DNA from: Candidatus Acetatifactor stercoripullorum
GTDB taxonomy: Bacteria > Bacillota > Clostridia > Lachnospirales > Lachnospiraceae
DNA length: 64,000 nt
Direction of reading: 5' to 3'
Assembly: GCA_019114005.1 (NCBI GenBank)
Contig: DXGH01000064.1
Span: 16,440 to 80,439 of the forward strand
The translations under genes and the position numbers were made by a program. The notes under the pieces were generated by a model. That model did not search any database. It had not been told where the DNA came from and was given only the letters and a program-made list of their open reading frames with translations. Below are positions 21,065-32,825 of the stretch, piece by piece; the stretch's first letter is position 1, and each line of letters opens with the position of its first letter.

Positions 21065-21559
21065 ATGAGCGATACCTATGTAGAATGCCTGATCAAGGCA
21101 AAACAATCCATGCTGGCTAAATTTTTCAAGATACTGCTGATCATGCTGACAGTGGTATTTGGTCTGGCCATGTTTCTTTTTATGCCGGCTATGCTGCTTG
21201 CCCTTGCATGCGGCCTTGGAGCTTATTTCGTAAATCTTTACACAGATCTGGAGTATGAATATCTGTATCTGGACAAGGAGCTTACTGTGGACAAGGTGAT
21301 GGCAAAAGCCAAGAGAAAGAGAGTTGCCACCTACAGCATTGACAGACTGGAAATTCTGGCTCCCATAAAATCCTATCATCTGGATAATTACAAAAACCGC
21401 AATGTAAAGGTGAAGGATTACAGCATCGGTGAGGAGCTGCAGCCTGATCTGCGGTATGTCATGTATTATGAAGGCGGGGAAAAGGTGCTGTTAAGTCCTT
21501 CTCCCGAGCTGGTGAAGGTGATAAAAACGGTTGCGCCCAGGAAGGTGTTTACGGATTGA
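21065..21559 (+). CDS. DUF6106-like membrane protein
   Basis: Two TM helices followed by YTDLEYEYLYLDKELTVDKVMAKAKRKRVATYSIDRLEILAP. Confidence 0.65.
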   Translation: MSDTYVECLIKAKQSMLAKFFKILLIMLTVVFGLAMFLFMPAMLLALACGLGAYFVNLYTDLEYEYLYLDKELTVDKVMAKAKRKRVATYSIDRLEILAPIKSYHLDNYKNRNVKVKDYSIGEELQPDLRYVMYYEGGEKVLLSPSPELVKVIKTVAPRKVFTD

Positions 21560-21586
21560 ATTCTTAAATTTTTATAAACGTATGTG

Positions 21587-21615
21587 TTGACAGTGAAAAT
21601 AATCTTTGATACACT
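21587..21615 (+). promoter_or_regulatory. Probable sigma-A promoter of guaB
   Basis: TTGACA - 17 bp - TACACT. Confidence 0.65.
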
Positions 21616-21629
21616 CATTTGAAAATTAA

Positions 21630-23105
<1,476 letters not shown>

Positions 23106-23129
23106 AAATAATAAGTGTGATATAAAAGC

Positions 23130-23181
23130 GGAAAAACGTCCGCCTGGGCGCCATGACTGTGTTGCTCAGGCGGATTTTTTA
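23130..23181 (+). terminator. Rho-independent terminator after guaB
   Basis: cgtccgcctgggc...ctcaggcggatttttt. Confidence 0.75.
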
Positions 23182-23216
23182 CATTAAGGGAAAATGGTTT
23201 TTACAGGAGGAAGAAA

Positions 23217-23924
23217 ATGTTATCACTGGAGCAGGAATTGAAAAATAATGAATACCCCGGGAGGGGCATTGTGCTTGGCAAGTCTCCCAATGGAAAGTAC
23301 GCCGTGGCCGCTTATTTTATTATGGGCAGAAGCGCAAACAGCAGGAACCGTATTTTTGTGGAGGATGGACAGGGCATCCGCACACAGGCCTTTGACCCTT
23401 CCAAGCTGGAGGACCCCAGCCTGATTATCTATGCGCCGGTAAGAGTGCTTGGAAACAAGACCATAGTGACCAATGGAGACCAGACGGACACTATTTATGA
23501 GGGAATGGACAAGCAGCTTACCTTTGAGCAGTCCTTAAGAAGCAGAGAGTTTGAGCCGGATGGGCCTAACTATACGCCCCGCATTTCAGGAATTCTACAT
23601 ATTGAAGGCGGACGATTCAGCTATGCCATGTCTATTTTAAAGAGCAACCACGGTGATCCTTCCTCCTGTATCCGCAATACCTTTGCCTTTGAGACGCCGC
23701 TTGCGGGAGAGGGACATTTTATCCATACCTATATGCACGATGGAAACCCGCTGCCCAGCTTTCAGGGGGAGCCTAAACTGGTGGCAGTTTCGGATGACAT
23801 GGAAGGTTTTGCAGATATGCTGTGGGACAGCTTAAATGGAGACAATAAGGTATCCCTGTTTGTGAGATATATTGACATTGCCACAGGAGAGTATAGATCT
23901 ATCATTAAAAATAAAAACCAATAA
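23217..23924 (+). CDS. IMP cyclohydrolase, PurO-like (stand-alone)
   Basis: NEYPGRGIVLGKSPNGKYAVAAYFIMGRSANSRNRIF; adjacent to a stand-alone AICAR formyltransferase. Confidence 0.85.
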   Translation: MLSLEQELKNNEYPGRGIVLGKSPNGKYAVAAYFIMGRSANSRNRIFVEDGQGIRTQAFDPSKLEDPSLIIYAPVRVLGNKTIVTNGDQTDTIYEGMDKQLTFEQSLRSREFEPDGPNYTPRISGILHIEGGRFSYAMSILKSNHGDPSSCIRNTFAFETPLAGEGHFIHTYMHDGNPLPSFQGEPKLVAVSDDMEGFADMLWDSLNGDNKVSLFVRYIDIATGEYRSIIKNKNQ

Positions 23925-23973
23925 CAGGAGGCGTTGCGCAATTTCTACGCTATGCTTCGGAATGGAGATTGTT

Positions 23974-25152
23974 ATGAAAGAAATCGAATTGAAGTACGGG
24001 TGTAACCCGAATCAAAAGCCTTCCAGAATTTACATGGAGAATGGAAGCGATCTGCCTGTGACCGTGTTAAACGGCAAACCGGGCTACATTAATTTTTTGG
24101 ATGCCTTCAACGGCTGGCAGCTGGTGAAGGAGTTAAAGCAGGCAACGGGACTTCCCGCAGCCACATCCTTTAAGCATGTTTCACCGGCGGGAGCGGCAGT
24201 GGGGCTGCCCTTAAGCGAAACCCTGGCAAAGATTTACTGGGTGGACGACCTGGGAGAGCTGTCTCCCTTGGCCTGTGCCTATGCAAGGGCCAGGGGAGCG
24301 GATAGAATGTCCTCCTTCGGAGATTTTATCGCCCTGTCCGATGTCTGTGATGTGGATACGGCAAGGCTGATCAAGAGAGAGGTGTCCGACGGGGTGATCG
24401 CGCCCGGCTATACAGAAGAAGCCCTTACACTTTTGAAGTCTAAAAAGGGCGGAAACTATAATGTGATACAAATAGACCCGTCCTATGTGCCGGATCCGGT
24501 GGAGAAAAAGCAGGTATACGGCATTACCTTTGAACAGGGCAGAAACGAGCTGGATATCAATGGAGACCTGCTGTCCCATATTGTGACAGAAAACAAGGAT
24601 ATTCCCGAAAAGGCTCTGATTGACATGAAAATTGCCTTGATCACTCTGAAATATACACAGTCCAATTCTGTCTGCTATGTGAAGGACGGACAGGCTATCG
24701 GAATCGGAGCAGGCCAGCAGTCCAGAATCCACTGCACCAGGCTGGCAGGCAGCAAGGCGGACAACTGGTTTCTGCGTCAGTCCCCTCAGGTTATGGGACT
24801 TGAATTTGTGGAGGGCCTGGGAAGGGCCGACAGAGACAATGCCATTGACGTGTATATGGGCGATGAGTATATGGACGTGCTGGCGGACGGCGTATGGGAA
24901 AAAACCTTCCGGAAAAAGCCTCCTGTGTTTACCAGAGAGCAAAAACAGGAGTGGCTTTCGAAAATGGAGGGAGTTACCTTGGGCTCCGACGCCTTTTTCC
25001 CCTTTTCCGACAACATTGAGAGGGCGAAAAAAAGCGGCGTGAAGTACATAGCCCAGCCCGGCGGCTCCGTGCGGGACGACGCAGTGATTGAATGCTGCAA
25101 TAAATATGGCATGGTCATGGTCTTTACGGGAATCCGGCTGTTTCATCACTAA
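23974..25152 (+). CDS. AICAR formyltransferase (PurH formyltransferase half without the MGS-type cyclohydrolase domain)
   Basis: KYGCNPNQKPSRIY, ATSFKHVSPAGAAVG, QSRIHCTRLAGSKADNW, FFPFSDNIERA; ATG at 23974. Confidence 0.92.
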   Translation: MKEIELKYGCNPNQKPSRIYMENGSDLPVTVLNGKPGYINFLDAFNGWQLVKELKQATGLPAATSFKHVSPAGAAVGLPLSETLAKIYWVDDLGELSPLACAYARARGADRMSSFGDFIALSDVCDVDTARLIKREVSDGVIAPGYTEEALTLLKSKKGGNYNVIQIDPSYVPDPVEKKQVYGITFEQGRNELDINGDLLSHIVTENKDIPEKALIDMKIALITLKYTQSNSVCYVKDGQAIGIGAGQQSRIHCTRLAGSKADNWFLRQSPQVMGLEFVEGLGRADRDNAIDVYMGDEYMDVLADGVWEKTFRKKPPVFTREQKQEWLSKMEGVTLGSDAFFPFSDNIERAKKSGVKYIAQPGGSVRDDAVIECCNKYGMVMVFTGIRLFHH

Positions 25153-25228
25153 AAAACTGCTTTATCATTTTGCGTCAGTGTGATATGATAAAAGGCAGAT
25201 GTAAAGTACACTGAAAGGCTGGAGCACC

Positions 25229-26890
25229 ATGAGCGAGACAAAGAATTTTATTGAAAACATCATTGACAAGGATTTGGCGGAGGGTGTGTACGATACGGTT
25301 CACACCCGCTTTCCGCCGGAGCCCAATGGTTATCTTCACATAGGACATGCCAAAAGCGTTTTGTTAAATTACGGGCTGGCAAAGGAGTACAACGGAAAAT
25401 TTAACATGCGCTTTGACGACACCAACCCTACCAAGGAGCGGACTGAGTTTGTAGAGTCCATCAAGGAGGATATCAAGTGGCTGGGAGCAGACTGGGAGGA
25501 CCGGCTGTTTTTTGCCTCGGATTACTTTGACCAGATGTATGAGGCGGCTGTAAAGCTGATTAAAAAGGGCAAGGCCTATGTCTCGGATTTATCTCCGGAG
25601 CAGATAAAGGAATACCGGGGCACTCTGACGCAGCCAGGCAGGGAAGACCCTGGCAGCACCAGAACCGTGGAGGAAAATCTGGCTCTCTTTGAAGATATGC
25701 GGGCCGGTAAATTCAAGGATGGGGAAAAGGTGCTGCGGGCCCGCATTGACATGACTTCTCCTAATATTAACATGCGCGATCCGGTGATTTACCGTGTGGC
25801 ACACATGACGCATCATAATACCGGGGATAAATGGTGTATTTATCCCATGTATGATTTTGCCCATCCCATTGAGGATGCCATAGAAGGGATTACCCATTCT
25901 ATCTGTACGCTGGAATTTGAGGATCACAGGCCGCTTTATGACTGGGTGGTAAGGGAGCTGGAATATCCCCATCCTCCGAAGCAGATTGAATTTGCAAAGC
26001 TGTATCTCACCAATGTGGTCACAGGAAAGCGGTATATCAAAAAGCTGGTGGAGGAGGGCATTGTGGACGGCTGGGACGATCCCAGACTGGTTTCCATTGC
26101 CGCTCTGCGCAGAAGAGGCTTTACGCCGGAATCCATCAAACGCTTTGTAGAACTCTGCGGCGTCTCCAAGAGCAATTCCTCTGTGGATTATGCCATGCTG
26201 GAGTATTGTATCAGAGAGGATTTGAAGGTAAAGAAGCCCCGCATGATGGCGGTGTTAAATCCTGTAAAGCTGATTATTGATAATTATCCGGAAGGTGAGA
26301 CAGAGCTGGTGGAGATTCCCAATAATCAGGAGAATGAAGCGCTGGGGAGCCGTCAGGTGCCATTTGGGAGAGAATTGTACATTGAGAGAGAGGACTTTAT
26401 GGAGATTCCTCCCAAAAAGTATTTCAGAATGTTTCCGGGCAATGAGGTGCGCCTGATGAATGCTTACTTTGTGACCTGCACAGGCTGCGTGAAGGACGCG
26501 GACGGTAAGGTCACAGAGGTGCACTGTACCTATGATCCGGCGTCTAAAGGCGGCAGCAGTCCTGACGGAAGAAAGGTAAGGGGAACCATACACTGGGTGC
26601 CTGCCAGGGAATCCATCACAGCGCAGGTACGGCTGTATGAAAACATTATCGACGAGGAAAAGGGTGTTTATAATGAGGACGGCAGCCTGAATTTGAACCC
26701 CAATTCTCTTACTGTGCTGCAGGAATGCAGACTGGAGCCTGCCTTTGCGGGAGCCCAGGCCTATGACAGCTTTCAGTTTGTGCGGCAGGGGTTCTTCTGT
26801 GTGGATGTCAGGGATTCCAGGCCGGATGCGCTGGTGTTTAACCGGATTGTATCCCTGAAGAGCTCCTATGCGCTGCCAAAGGAAGTGTAA
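25229..26890 (+). CDS. glnS: Glutaminyl-tRNA synthetase
   Basis: [25 protein letters not shown] and GlnRS-type C-terminal beta-barrel (GTIHWVPA...AQVRLYENI). Confidence 0.95.
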   Translation: MSETKNFIENIIDKDLAEGVYDTVHTRFPPEPNGYLHIGHAKSVLLNYGLAKEYNGKFNMRFDDTNPTKERTEFVESIKEDIKWLGADWEDRLFFASDYFDQMYEAAVKLIKKGKAYVSDLSPEQIKEYRGTLTQPGREDPGSTRTVEENLALFEDMRAGKFKDGEKVLRARIDMTSPNINMRDPVIYRVAHMTHHNTGDKWCIYPMYDFAHPIEDAIEGITHSICTLEFEDHRPLYDWVVRELEYPHPPKQIEFAKLYLTNVVTGKRYIKKLVEEGIVDGWDDPRLVSIAALRRRGFTPESIKRFVELCGVSKSNSSVDYAMLEYCIREDLKVKKPRMMAVLNPVKLIIDNYPEGETELVEIPNNQENEALGSRQVPFGRELYIEREDFMEIPPKKYFRMFPGNEVRLMNAYFVTCTGCVKDADGKVTEVHCTYDPASKGGSSPDGRKVRGTIHWVPARESITAQVRLYENIIDEEKGVYNEDGSLNLNPNSLTVLQECRLEPAFAGAQAYDSFQFVRQGFFCVDVRDSRPDALVFNRIVSLKSSYALPKEV

Positions 26891-26949
26891 GGCTTCCAAG
26901 GGTGTAAAATTGAGTGGTGGAAAAGAGACGGAAGGAATGGAGGGTAAAA

Positions 26950-27792
26950 ATGGCTGGATTATTGTCCGGACTTTCCGGATTGGGATTGGGCAATCTGGAA
27001 AACATGGATATTTATAAAAACGAGGAAAAGGAAAAGCAGAAAAAGGAAGCTGCGGTGCAAAAGGTGGAGGAGAAGGATCTGATTTACGATAAGACCTTTG
27101 AGTGCCCTGTGTGCGGCGAGAGCTTTTCTTCCAAAATTATGAAGTCGGGCAAGGCAAGGCTGCTAAAGACGGATCAGGACTTAAGACCTCAATATGACGG
27201 AATTGATGCGGCAAAATATGACGTGGAGCTTTGCCCTCACTGCGGCTATGCGGCACTTAGCAGATATTTTACCACAGTGGGCAGCGCCCAGGCGAAGCTG
27301 ATCAGAGAACATATCAGTCAGAGGGTGCAGCTTCATCCGCATACGGGAGATACCTACAGCTATGAGGAGGCCGTGGATAGATATAAGCTTGCATTGGCAA
27401 ACGCTGTAGTCAAAAGAGCCAAAGCCAGTGAAAAGGCATATATCTGCTTAAAAAGTGCCTGGCTTCTGCGAGGCTATGCGGAGAGCCTTGAAAAAGAGGA
27501 AGAAGCGGATCGAAAAAAGCTGGCCGAGCTGAGAGCTCAGGAGGCAGAATATCTGGAGAATGCTTATAATGGCTTTACAGAGGCTATGCAGACGGAAGAC
27601 TTTCCTATGTGCGGCATGGATGAGATCACGGTGGAATACTTGATCGGTGTTCTGGCTGCAAGATTTAAAAAGTATGATGTGGCCAGCAAAATGGTTGCTG
27701 CTATATTGACGTCTCCCACAGCCAACAACCGTACCAAGGATAAGGCCAGAGAGCTGAAGGAACAGATTCTTGCGGATTTGAAGAGGCAATAG
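26950..27792 (+). CDS. DUF2225-family protein with zinc-ribbon-like Cys pairs
   Basis: KTFECPVCGESFSSKIMKSGKARLL...YDVELCPHCGYAA. Confidence 0.82.
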   Translation: MAGLLSGLSGLGLGNLENMDIYKNEEKEKQKKEAAVQKVEEKDLIYDKTFECPVCGESFSSKIMKSGKARLLKTDQDLRPQYDGIDAAKYDVELCPHCGYAALSRYFTTVGSAQAKLIREHISQRVQLHPHTGDTYSYEEAVDRYKLALANAVVKRAKASEKAYICLKSAWLLRGYAESLEKEEEADRKKLAELRAQEAEYLENAYNGFTEAMQTEDFPMCGMDEITVEYLIGVLAARFKKYDVASKMVAAILTSPTANNRTKDKARELKEQILADLKRQ

Positions 27793-27800
27793 GAACTGCA

Positions 27801-29255
27801 ATGTATGACATGACCATTCGTTTACAGACAGACAGTGGGAAACGTCTGTATGAACAGATTTATGAGCATATAAAAAAGGAAATCAGAGAAGGGAAGCTGC
27901 TTACGGGAGAGCGGCTTCCCTCCACGCGTTCTCTGGCCGAATATCTGCAGGTAGCCAGAAGCACCGTGGAATATGCCTATGACCAGCTTGTCAGTGAAGG
28001 CTATATTGAGGCCAGGCCTTACAAGGGATACTTTGTGTGCCCTTTAGAGGAGCTTTTCTTGATGGAAGGAGAACGCTCAGAAGAGGGCATAAAAGCTTTT
28101 TCAGGGGAGGTTTCTCCATTTAGACCGGAGGAAAAGCCGAAAAAGAAGGAGCAGGGGGCGCCGGAGCCTCTTCTTGACTTTTCGCCAAACGGCATTGATA
28201 TGTCCGGCTTTCCCTTTGGCGTTTGGAAAAGAATTACCAAAAACATTTTAAATTACGGAAACAGTGAATTGTTTTCCCAGGGGGAGGCCCAGGGAGACTA
28301 TGATCTGCGCCTGACCATAAACAGATACCTCCATTCCTCCAGGGGTGTGAACTGCAGGCCGGAGCAGATTATCGTGGGTGCGGGAAACGACTATCTGCTG
28401 ATGCTTTTGGAAAAGATTTTGGGGAGACATGTGCGCATTGCCATGGAGAATCCCACCTACAAGCGGGCTTATCGCATATTCCAGTCCTTTGCCTACCGCA
28501 TTTTTGTTGTGGATATGGATGAAAATGGAATGATGGTGTCCGGCCTGGAAAAGGAAAATGTGAGCGTAGCCTATGTGATGCCCTCCCACCAGTTTCCAAC
28601 GGGGACGGTAATGCCCATAGGGCGCAGGGCGGAGCTTCTCAACTGGGCTGCCAGGGAGCCGGAGAGATATTTGATTGAGGATGATTATGACAGCGAGTTT
28701 CGATATCGGGGAAAGCCTGTGCCGTCGCTACAGGCGTCGGATGACCACGACAAGGTGATCTATATCGGCACCTTTTCCAAGGCCATTGCACCTGCTATCC
28801 GTGTAAGCTACATGGTTCTGCCCGAGGCGCTGCTTAAGCGTTATCAAAGGGAGTGCTGGTTTTACTCCTGCACCGTGTCCCGCATTGACCAGAGGATATT
28901 GAATGAGTTTATTCAGGATGGCAGCTTTGAACGCCATTTGAATAAGATGCGGAAAATCTACCGGGGAAAGCATGAGCTTTTACTGGAGGGCCTAAAGCCC
29001 TTTCAGAAGCATTTTCAAATATCGGGGGAGCACGCAGGACTGCATCTGCTTTTGACGGCCAAAGGCCAGGTGTCGGAGGAGGAGCTGATAAAAAGGGCTG
29101 CGGCAAAAGGAGTGAAGGTGTATGGACTCTCGGACAGTCTGGTGGATTCAGAGAGCAGAAAATATGAAAAAGCTGCGGTGCTGCTGGGCTTTGGCGGCCT
29201 GACGGACGGACAGATTGCCGAGGGAATCAAAAAGCTGCAGGAGGCTTGGCTATGA
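27801..29255 (+). CDS. MocR/GabR-family regulator (GntR HTH plus PLP aminotransferase domain)
   Basis: N-terminal LYEQIYEHIKKEIREGKLLTGERLPSTRSLAEYLQVARSTVEYAYDQLVSEGY and C-terminal PLP fold YIGTFSKAIAPAIRVSYMVLP. Confidence 0.95.
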   Translation: MYDMTIRLQTDSGKRLYEQIYEHIKKEIREGKLLTGERLPSTRSLAEYLQVARSTVEYAYDQLVSEGYIEARPYKGYFVCPLEELFLMEGERSEEGIKAFSGEVSPFRPEEKPKKKEQGAPEPLLDFSPNGIDMSGFPFGVWKRITKNILNYGNSELFSQGEAQGDYDLRLTINRYLHSSRGVNCRPEQIIVGAGNDYLLMLLEKILGRHVRIAMENPTYKRAYRIFQSFAYRIFVVDMDENGMMVSGLEKENVSVAYVMPSHQFPTGTVMPIGRRAELLNWAAREPERYLIEDDYDSEFRYRGKPVPSLQASDDHDKVIYIGTFSKAIAPAIRVSYMVLPEALLKRYQRECWFYSCTVSRIDQRILNEFIQDGSFERHLNKMRKIYRGKHELLLEGLKPFQKHFQISGEHAGLHLLLTAKGQVSEEELIKRAAAKGVKVYGLSDSLVDSESRKYEKAAVLLGFGGLTDGQIAEGIKKLQEAWL

Positions 29256-29275
29256 AAGCTCCTGCAGCTTCTTTG
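29229..29275 (+). terminator. Terminator-like hairpin overlapping the 3' end of the MocR gene
   Basis: aagctgcaggagg...gctcctgcagctt; lies between convergent genes. Confidence 0.7.
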
Positions 29276-29280
29276 TGCAA

Positions 29281-29664
29281 TTAATTATCCTTGATGGGAG
29301 GCTCCTCTTCGTTTGTGTCCTCTTCGTCAAAAAATTCCTCCACTGTCTCCTCCAGCGCATCTTCCGCTTTGTGAGCGGCTTCCTTTACCTGCTCGGACAG
29401 AGGCGTGAAATCCTCGCCGCCATTTTCCTTTGCGTCGGAATCGGAAGAGGCTTCTTCGGACGCGTCTCTATTTAGAGGGACATAGCTGCGGGAGGAGGAA
29501 TCCGCATCGTCATCTAAATCCTCGCTGAAATCGTCATAATCTTCGTCATCTTCATCGGACACCGACAGATCAGCATCCTTTTTCTTCATGTAGTAATAAA
29601 CAGCGGCAGCCGCTGTGCCCACTGCGGCGGTGAAGAGTAAGAACTTGCCAAATTTCTTTGCCAT
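29281..29664 (-). CDS. Hypothetical acidic membrane-anchored protein (YtxH-like layout)
   Basis: MAKKFGKFLLFTAAVGTAAAAVYYYMKKKDAD followed by Asp/Glu-rich tail. Confidence 0.6.
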   Translation of the reverse strand: MAKKFGKFLLFTAAVGTAAAAVYYYMKKKDADLSVSDEDDEDYDDFSEDLDDDADSSSRSYVPLNRDASEEASSDSDAKENGGEDFTPLSEQVKEAAHKAEDALEETVEEFFDEEDTNEEEPPIKDN

Positions 29665-29812
29665 GGGTTGCTCCTTTCCATTTATTTCTTTACAGTAATA
29701 TATTAATACTATTTTGTGGAAATGAAAAGAGAATATGTATTAAATTTCTGAAAAATATTTTGTTTTCCGGGCGCCTGTGATAAGATAGGTAGTTGAAGGA
29801 AGGAGTCGTTTC

Positions 29813-30421
29813 ATGAATGCCAGGTTTTTTGACTTGAAAAAGGAGAAACAGGATAGGATAATAAACGCCGCCCTGAAGGTATTTGCGCTCCATGGCTACC
29901 GTCATGCAAGCACGGACGATATTGTGCGGGAGGCCTCCATCAGCAAGGGGCTTTTGTTTCACTATTTTGAGAGTAAGCTGGGGGTTTACGCTTTTGTATA
30001 CGAATACAGCGTGCGTTATATGATATTGGAGATAAAGGCCTGTGTGGACCGAAATGAGAGGGATTTGTTCGAGCTGATGAAGCAGACGGAATGCGCGCGC
30101 ATGCACGCCCTGCGCGCATATCCCTATATGCAGCAGTTTCTCAACCGTTCCATGACGGAGGATGTAAAGGAAGCGCTGCTTGCGGTGGAGGAGAAAAAGA
30201 GCGAGCTTTTGGATGTCTATGAAACCATAAACAGTCAGGCCGATCTTTCTGCGCTTCCTGAGGGGATTGACGGCGTAAAGCTGCGCAAAATGCTGGATTT
30301 TACCTCAAAGGGGCTGATGACCCAGCGCTTTTTGGACGCCTCCTTTCAGCCGGAAATGCTGTATGAAGAAATCGCAGGCTATCTGGATATGATGAAACAG
30401 CTTTTGCAGAGGGTTACTTAG
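29813..30421 (+). CDS. TetR/AcrR-family transcriptional regulator
   Basis: N-terminal HTH: RIINAALKVFALHGYRHASTDDIVREASISKGLLFHYFESK. Confidence 0.92.
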   Translation: MNARFFDLKKEKQDRIINAALKVFALHGYRHASTDDIVREASISKGLLFHYFESKLGVYAFVYEYSVRYMILEIKACVDRNERDLFELMKQTECARMHALRAYPYMQQFLNRSMTEDVKEALLAVEEKKSELLDVYETINSQADLSALPEGIDGVKLRKMLDFTSKGLMTQRFLDASFQPEMLYEEIAGYLDMMKQLLQRVT

Positions 30422-30432
30422 CAGACAAGGAT

Positions 30433-31215
30433 TTACTTGTTCATGCGGTAGGGCCCGTCTGCGGGATAACCGCCCTTTAGCTTCTGCATTCCCCGCTGGA
30501 TGGCATCCTTGGAATTTTTCCAATCCGCATCACGGTTTCGATAGTCAAACTTTTCCACCAGCCAGGCCACGTCGCCGGAAATGCGTTCCATGTTTTCCTC
30601 CATGAGAGGCAGAGCCATTTCATAAAAGGCCTCTTTTTCCTTTTGGGAGAGCTTTTCATCGGCGCCCTGGCATAAATCGCCGAAATGGTGCAGGCAAAAG
30701 CCTTTGCTGTTCTTTATTTTTTCACGAAAGGCAGAATCCTGCTTAAACAGGTAAAAGAAGGTATCCAGATATCTTGCATAGGTGTCCTGAAACTGACTGC
30801 AGATATAGCAGGAGGCCTCCTTTTGCGCAATCCACATGCCGATAGGGTTGGCATCCGAGGCGGCCTTGCGGAATTTGTCCTTCAGGGAGGATTTGCCGGG
30901 ACGAAAATTGGTAAACTGCTGTTTCATTTCCCCGATCATTTTCTGATAATGGGTTTTTAAAATCCAGGCATTTCCCAGAGTATTTCCATAGTCAAACATT
31001 TTCTGGAAGTGCGTTCTGCAAAAGCCCATCTTGTCCGTAATCTCCCGGATATCCGCCTCCATATAGGAGGAGCCGCTTCCCAGCACAAAATCAAGCAGAT
31101 CCTGCTCCACGCTGCGCTCGATATAACAAAAGGGACATTCATCCCCGGCATTTACCGCATCGTTGAGAGGGATGGTGTAGAGCTGTTCTTTCATATTTTT
31201 TACACAAATCTCCAT
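30433..31215 (-). CDS. DUF6062-like protein with duplicated Cys/His motifs
   Basis: CPFCYIE...FCRTHFQKMF and CYICSQF...FCLHHFGDLC. Confidence 0.72.
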   Translation of the reverse strand: MEICVKNMKEQLYTIPLNDAVNAGDECPFCYIERSVEQDLLDFVLGSGSSYMEADIREITDKMGFCRTHFQKMFDYGNTLGNAWILKTHYQKMIGEMKQQFTNFRPGKSSLKDKFRKAASDANPIGMWIAQKEASCYICSQFQDTYARYLDTFFYLFKQDSAFREKIKNSKGFCLHHFGDLCQGADEKLSQKEKEAFYEMALPLMEENMERISGDVAWLVEKFDYRNRDADWKNSKDAIQRGMQKLKGGYPADGPYRMNK

Positions 31216-31401
31216 TCCGAAATCTTTTCATCTTTTGCTCTTATTGTAAAGCATGGCCCGTCATATGGCAATCAGGAAAATTACATATTTACTACAAATT
31301 TGTAACAAATTGTAAGTTAAAATTAAGAATTATTTAGTTGTATTATGACCGGACAAAAGATACTATAGTAAGTAGAGAAGAGACGAAAGACGTGATAATT
31401 C

Positions 31402-32769
31402 TTGGTTTTCAGCAGTATAGAATTCTTGCTCTATTTTCTTCCGGCCTTTTTTATCCTGTATGGAATTACCCCCAAAAACATGAAAAATGTGACACTTTTG
31501 TCGGGAAGTCTTATTTTTTATGCGCTGGGAGAGCCCAGGCATCTGGTGCTTTTGATGCTTTCGGTGCTTTCCAACTATTTTGTGGGACTGCACTTACAGC
31601 CTGTGAAGGGAAATAGAAAGAGTAAAAATAGATTTCAAAAAAATTGGAAAAAGCTTCTTTTCATTGCGGCAATCGCAGGAAATGTGGGGTGCCTTGCGTT
31701 TTTCAAGGGCAGAACGGATCAGGCCGGACTGCCTCTGGGAATCAGCTTTTATACCTTTCAGATCCTGTCTTATTTGATTGACGTTTACCGCGGAGATATC
31801 AGGCGTGAGAGATCCTTTCTCAATTTGGCGGTGTATATCACCATGTTTCCGCAGCTGATTTCTGGTCCTATTGTAAGCTACGGGGAGCTGCGGCAGCCTA
31901 TCAGGGAGAGGCAGATGACGGCGGAGAGCCTGCAGGAGGGTCTTAAGGTATTTACGGTAGGACTTGTCTGGAAGGTGCTTTTGGCTGACAGGATAGGGCT
32001 TTTGTGGAGAGAGGTGCAGGTGACGGGCTTTGAAAGTATTTCAACGCCTTTGGCCTGGCTGGCGGCCCTTGCCTACTCAATGGAGATTTACTTTGATTTT
32101 TACGGATACTCTCTGATGGCAATCGGACTGGGGAGGATGATGGGCTTTCGACTCCCTGAAAATTTCAAGCATCCCTACATGGCCCGCAGTGTCAGGGACT
32201 TTTACAGAAGATGGCATATAACGCTGGGAAGCTGGTTCCGTAAGTATGTGTATATTCCCCTGGGAGGCAACAGAAGGGGAATGACAAGAACTGTGCTGAA
32301 TCTTCTGGCCGTCTGGATGCTGACTTCTCTGTGGCATGGCAGTACGGTCAACTTTTTTATATGGGGTGGAAGCTTATGGTTTTTGATCGTGCTGGAACGA
32401 CTGCTTGAGAAAACGGGAGTTGGGAAACGGCTTAAGGTGATTCCCCATCTGTATCTGTGGATCGTAATCCCTATTACGTGGATGTGCTTTGCCATCACTG
32501 ATGTTTCCCAGCTGCAGATCTATCTGGGAAGGATGTTCGGCTTGGTGGAAGCCATCAATGTGCGGGCAGGTGACTGGGAGAAGGCCCTTACAAATTACTG
32601 GCCCCTTTTTGGGGCGGCCCTGCTTTCCTGCACACCCGCAATACAGAAGCTTTACCGCAGGTGGAAGGACACCATTCCAGGAATGCTTGTGCTGGCGGCC
32701 CTGTTCTGGATTTGTGTGTGGCGGATTGCGGTAGAGGGAGAGAATCCGTTTATGTATTTTCGCTTTTAA
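31402..32769 (+). CDS. MBOAT-family O-acyltransferase (AlgI-like)
   Basis: TTG start; LGISFYTFQILSYLIDVYRGDI..., RRWHITLGSWFRKYVYIPLGGNRRG, LTSLWHGSTVNFFIWG. Confidence 0.94.
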   Translation: MVFSSIEFLLYFLPAFFILYGITPKNMKNVTLLSGSLIFYALGEPRHLVLLMLSVLSNYFVGLHLQPVKGNRKSKNRFQKNWKKLLFIAAIAGNVGCLAFFKGRTDQAGLPLGISFYTFQILSYLIDVYRGDIRRERSFLNLAVYITMFPQLISGPIVSYGELRQPIRERQMTAESLQEGLKVFTVGLVWKVLLADRIGLLWREVQVTGFESISTPLAWLAALAYSMEIYFDFYGYSLMAIGLGRMMGFRLPENFKHPYMARSVRDFYRRWHITLGSWFRKYVYIPLGGNRRGMTRTVLNLLAVWMLTSLWHGSTVNFFIWGGSLWFLIVLERLLEKTGVGKRLKVIPHLYLWIVIPITWMCFAITDVSQLQIYLGRMFGLVEAINVRAGDWEKALTNYWPLFGAALLSCTPAIQKLYRRWKDTIPGMLVLAALFWICVWRIAVEGENPFMYFRF

Positions 32770-32825
32770 CGGGGAATTTCGGGGAAAATTGGAAAAGGAA
32801 AAGACTGGCGGCTTGAGGTGATTGC

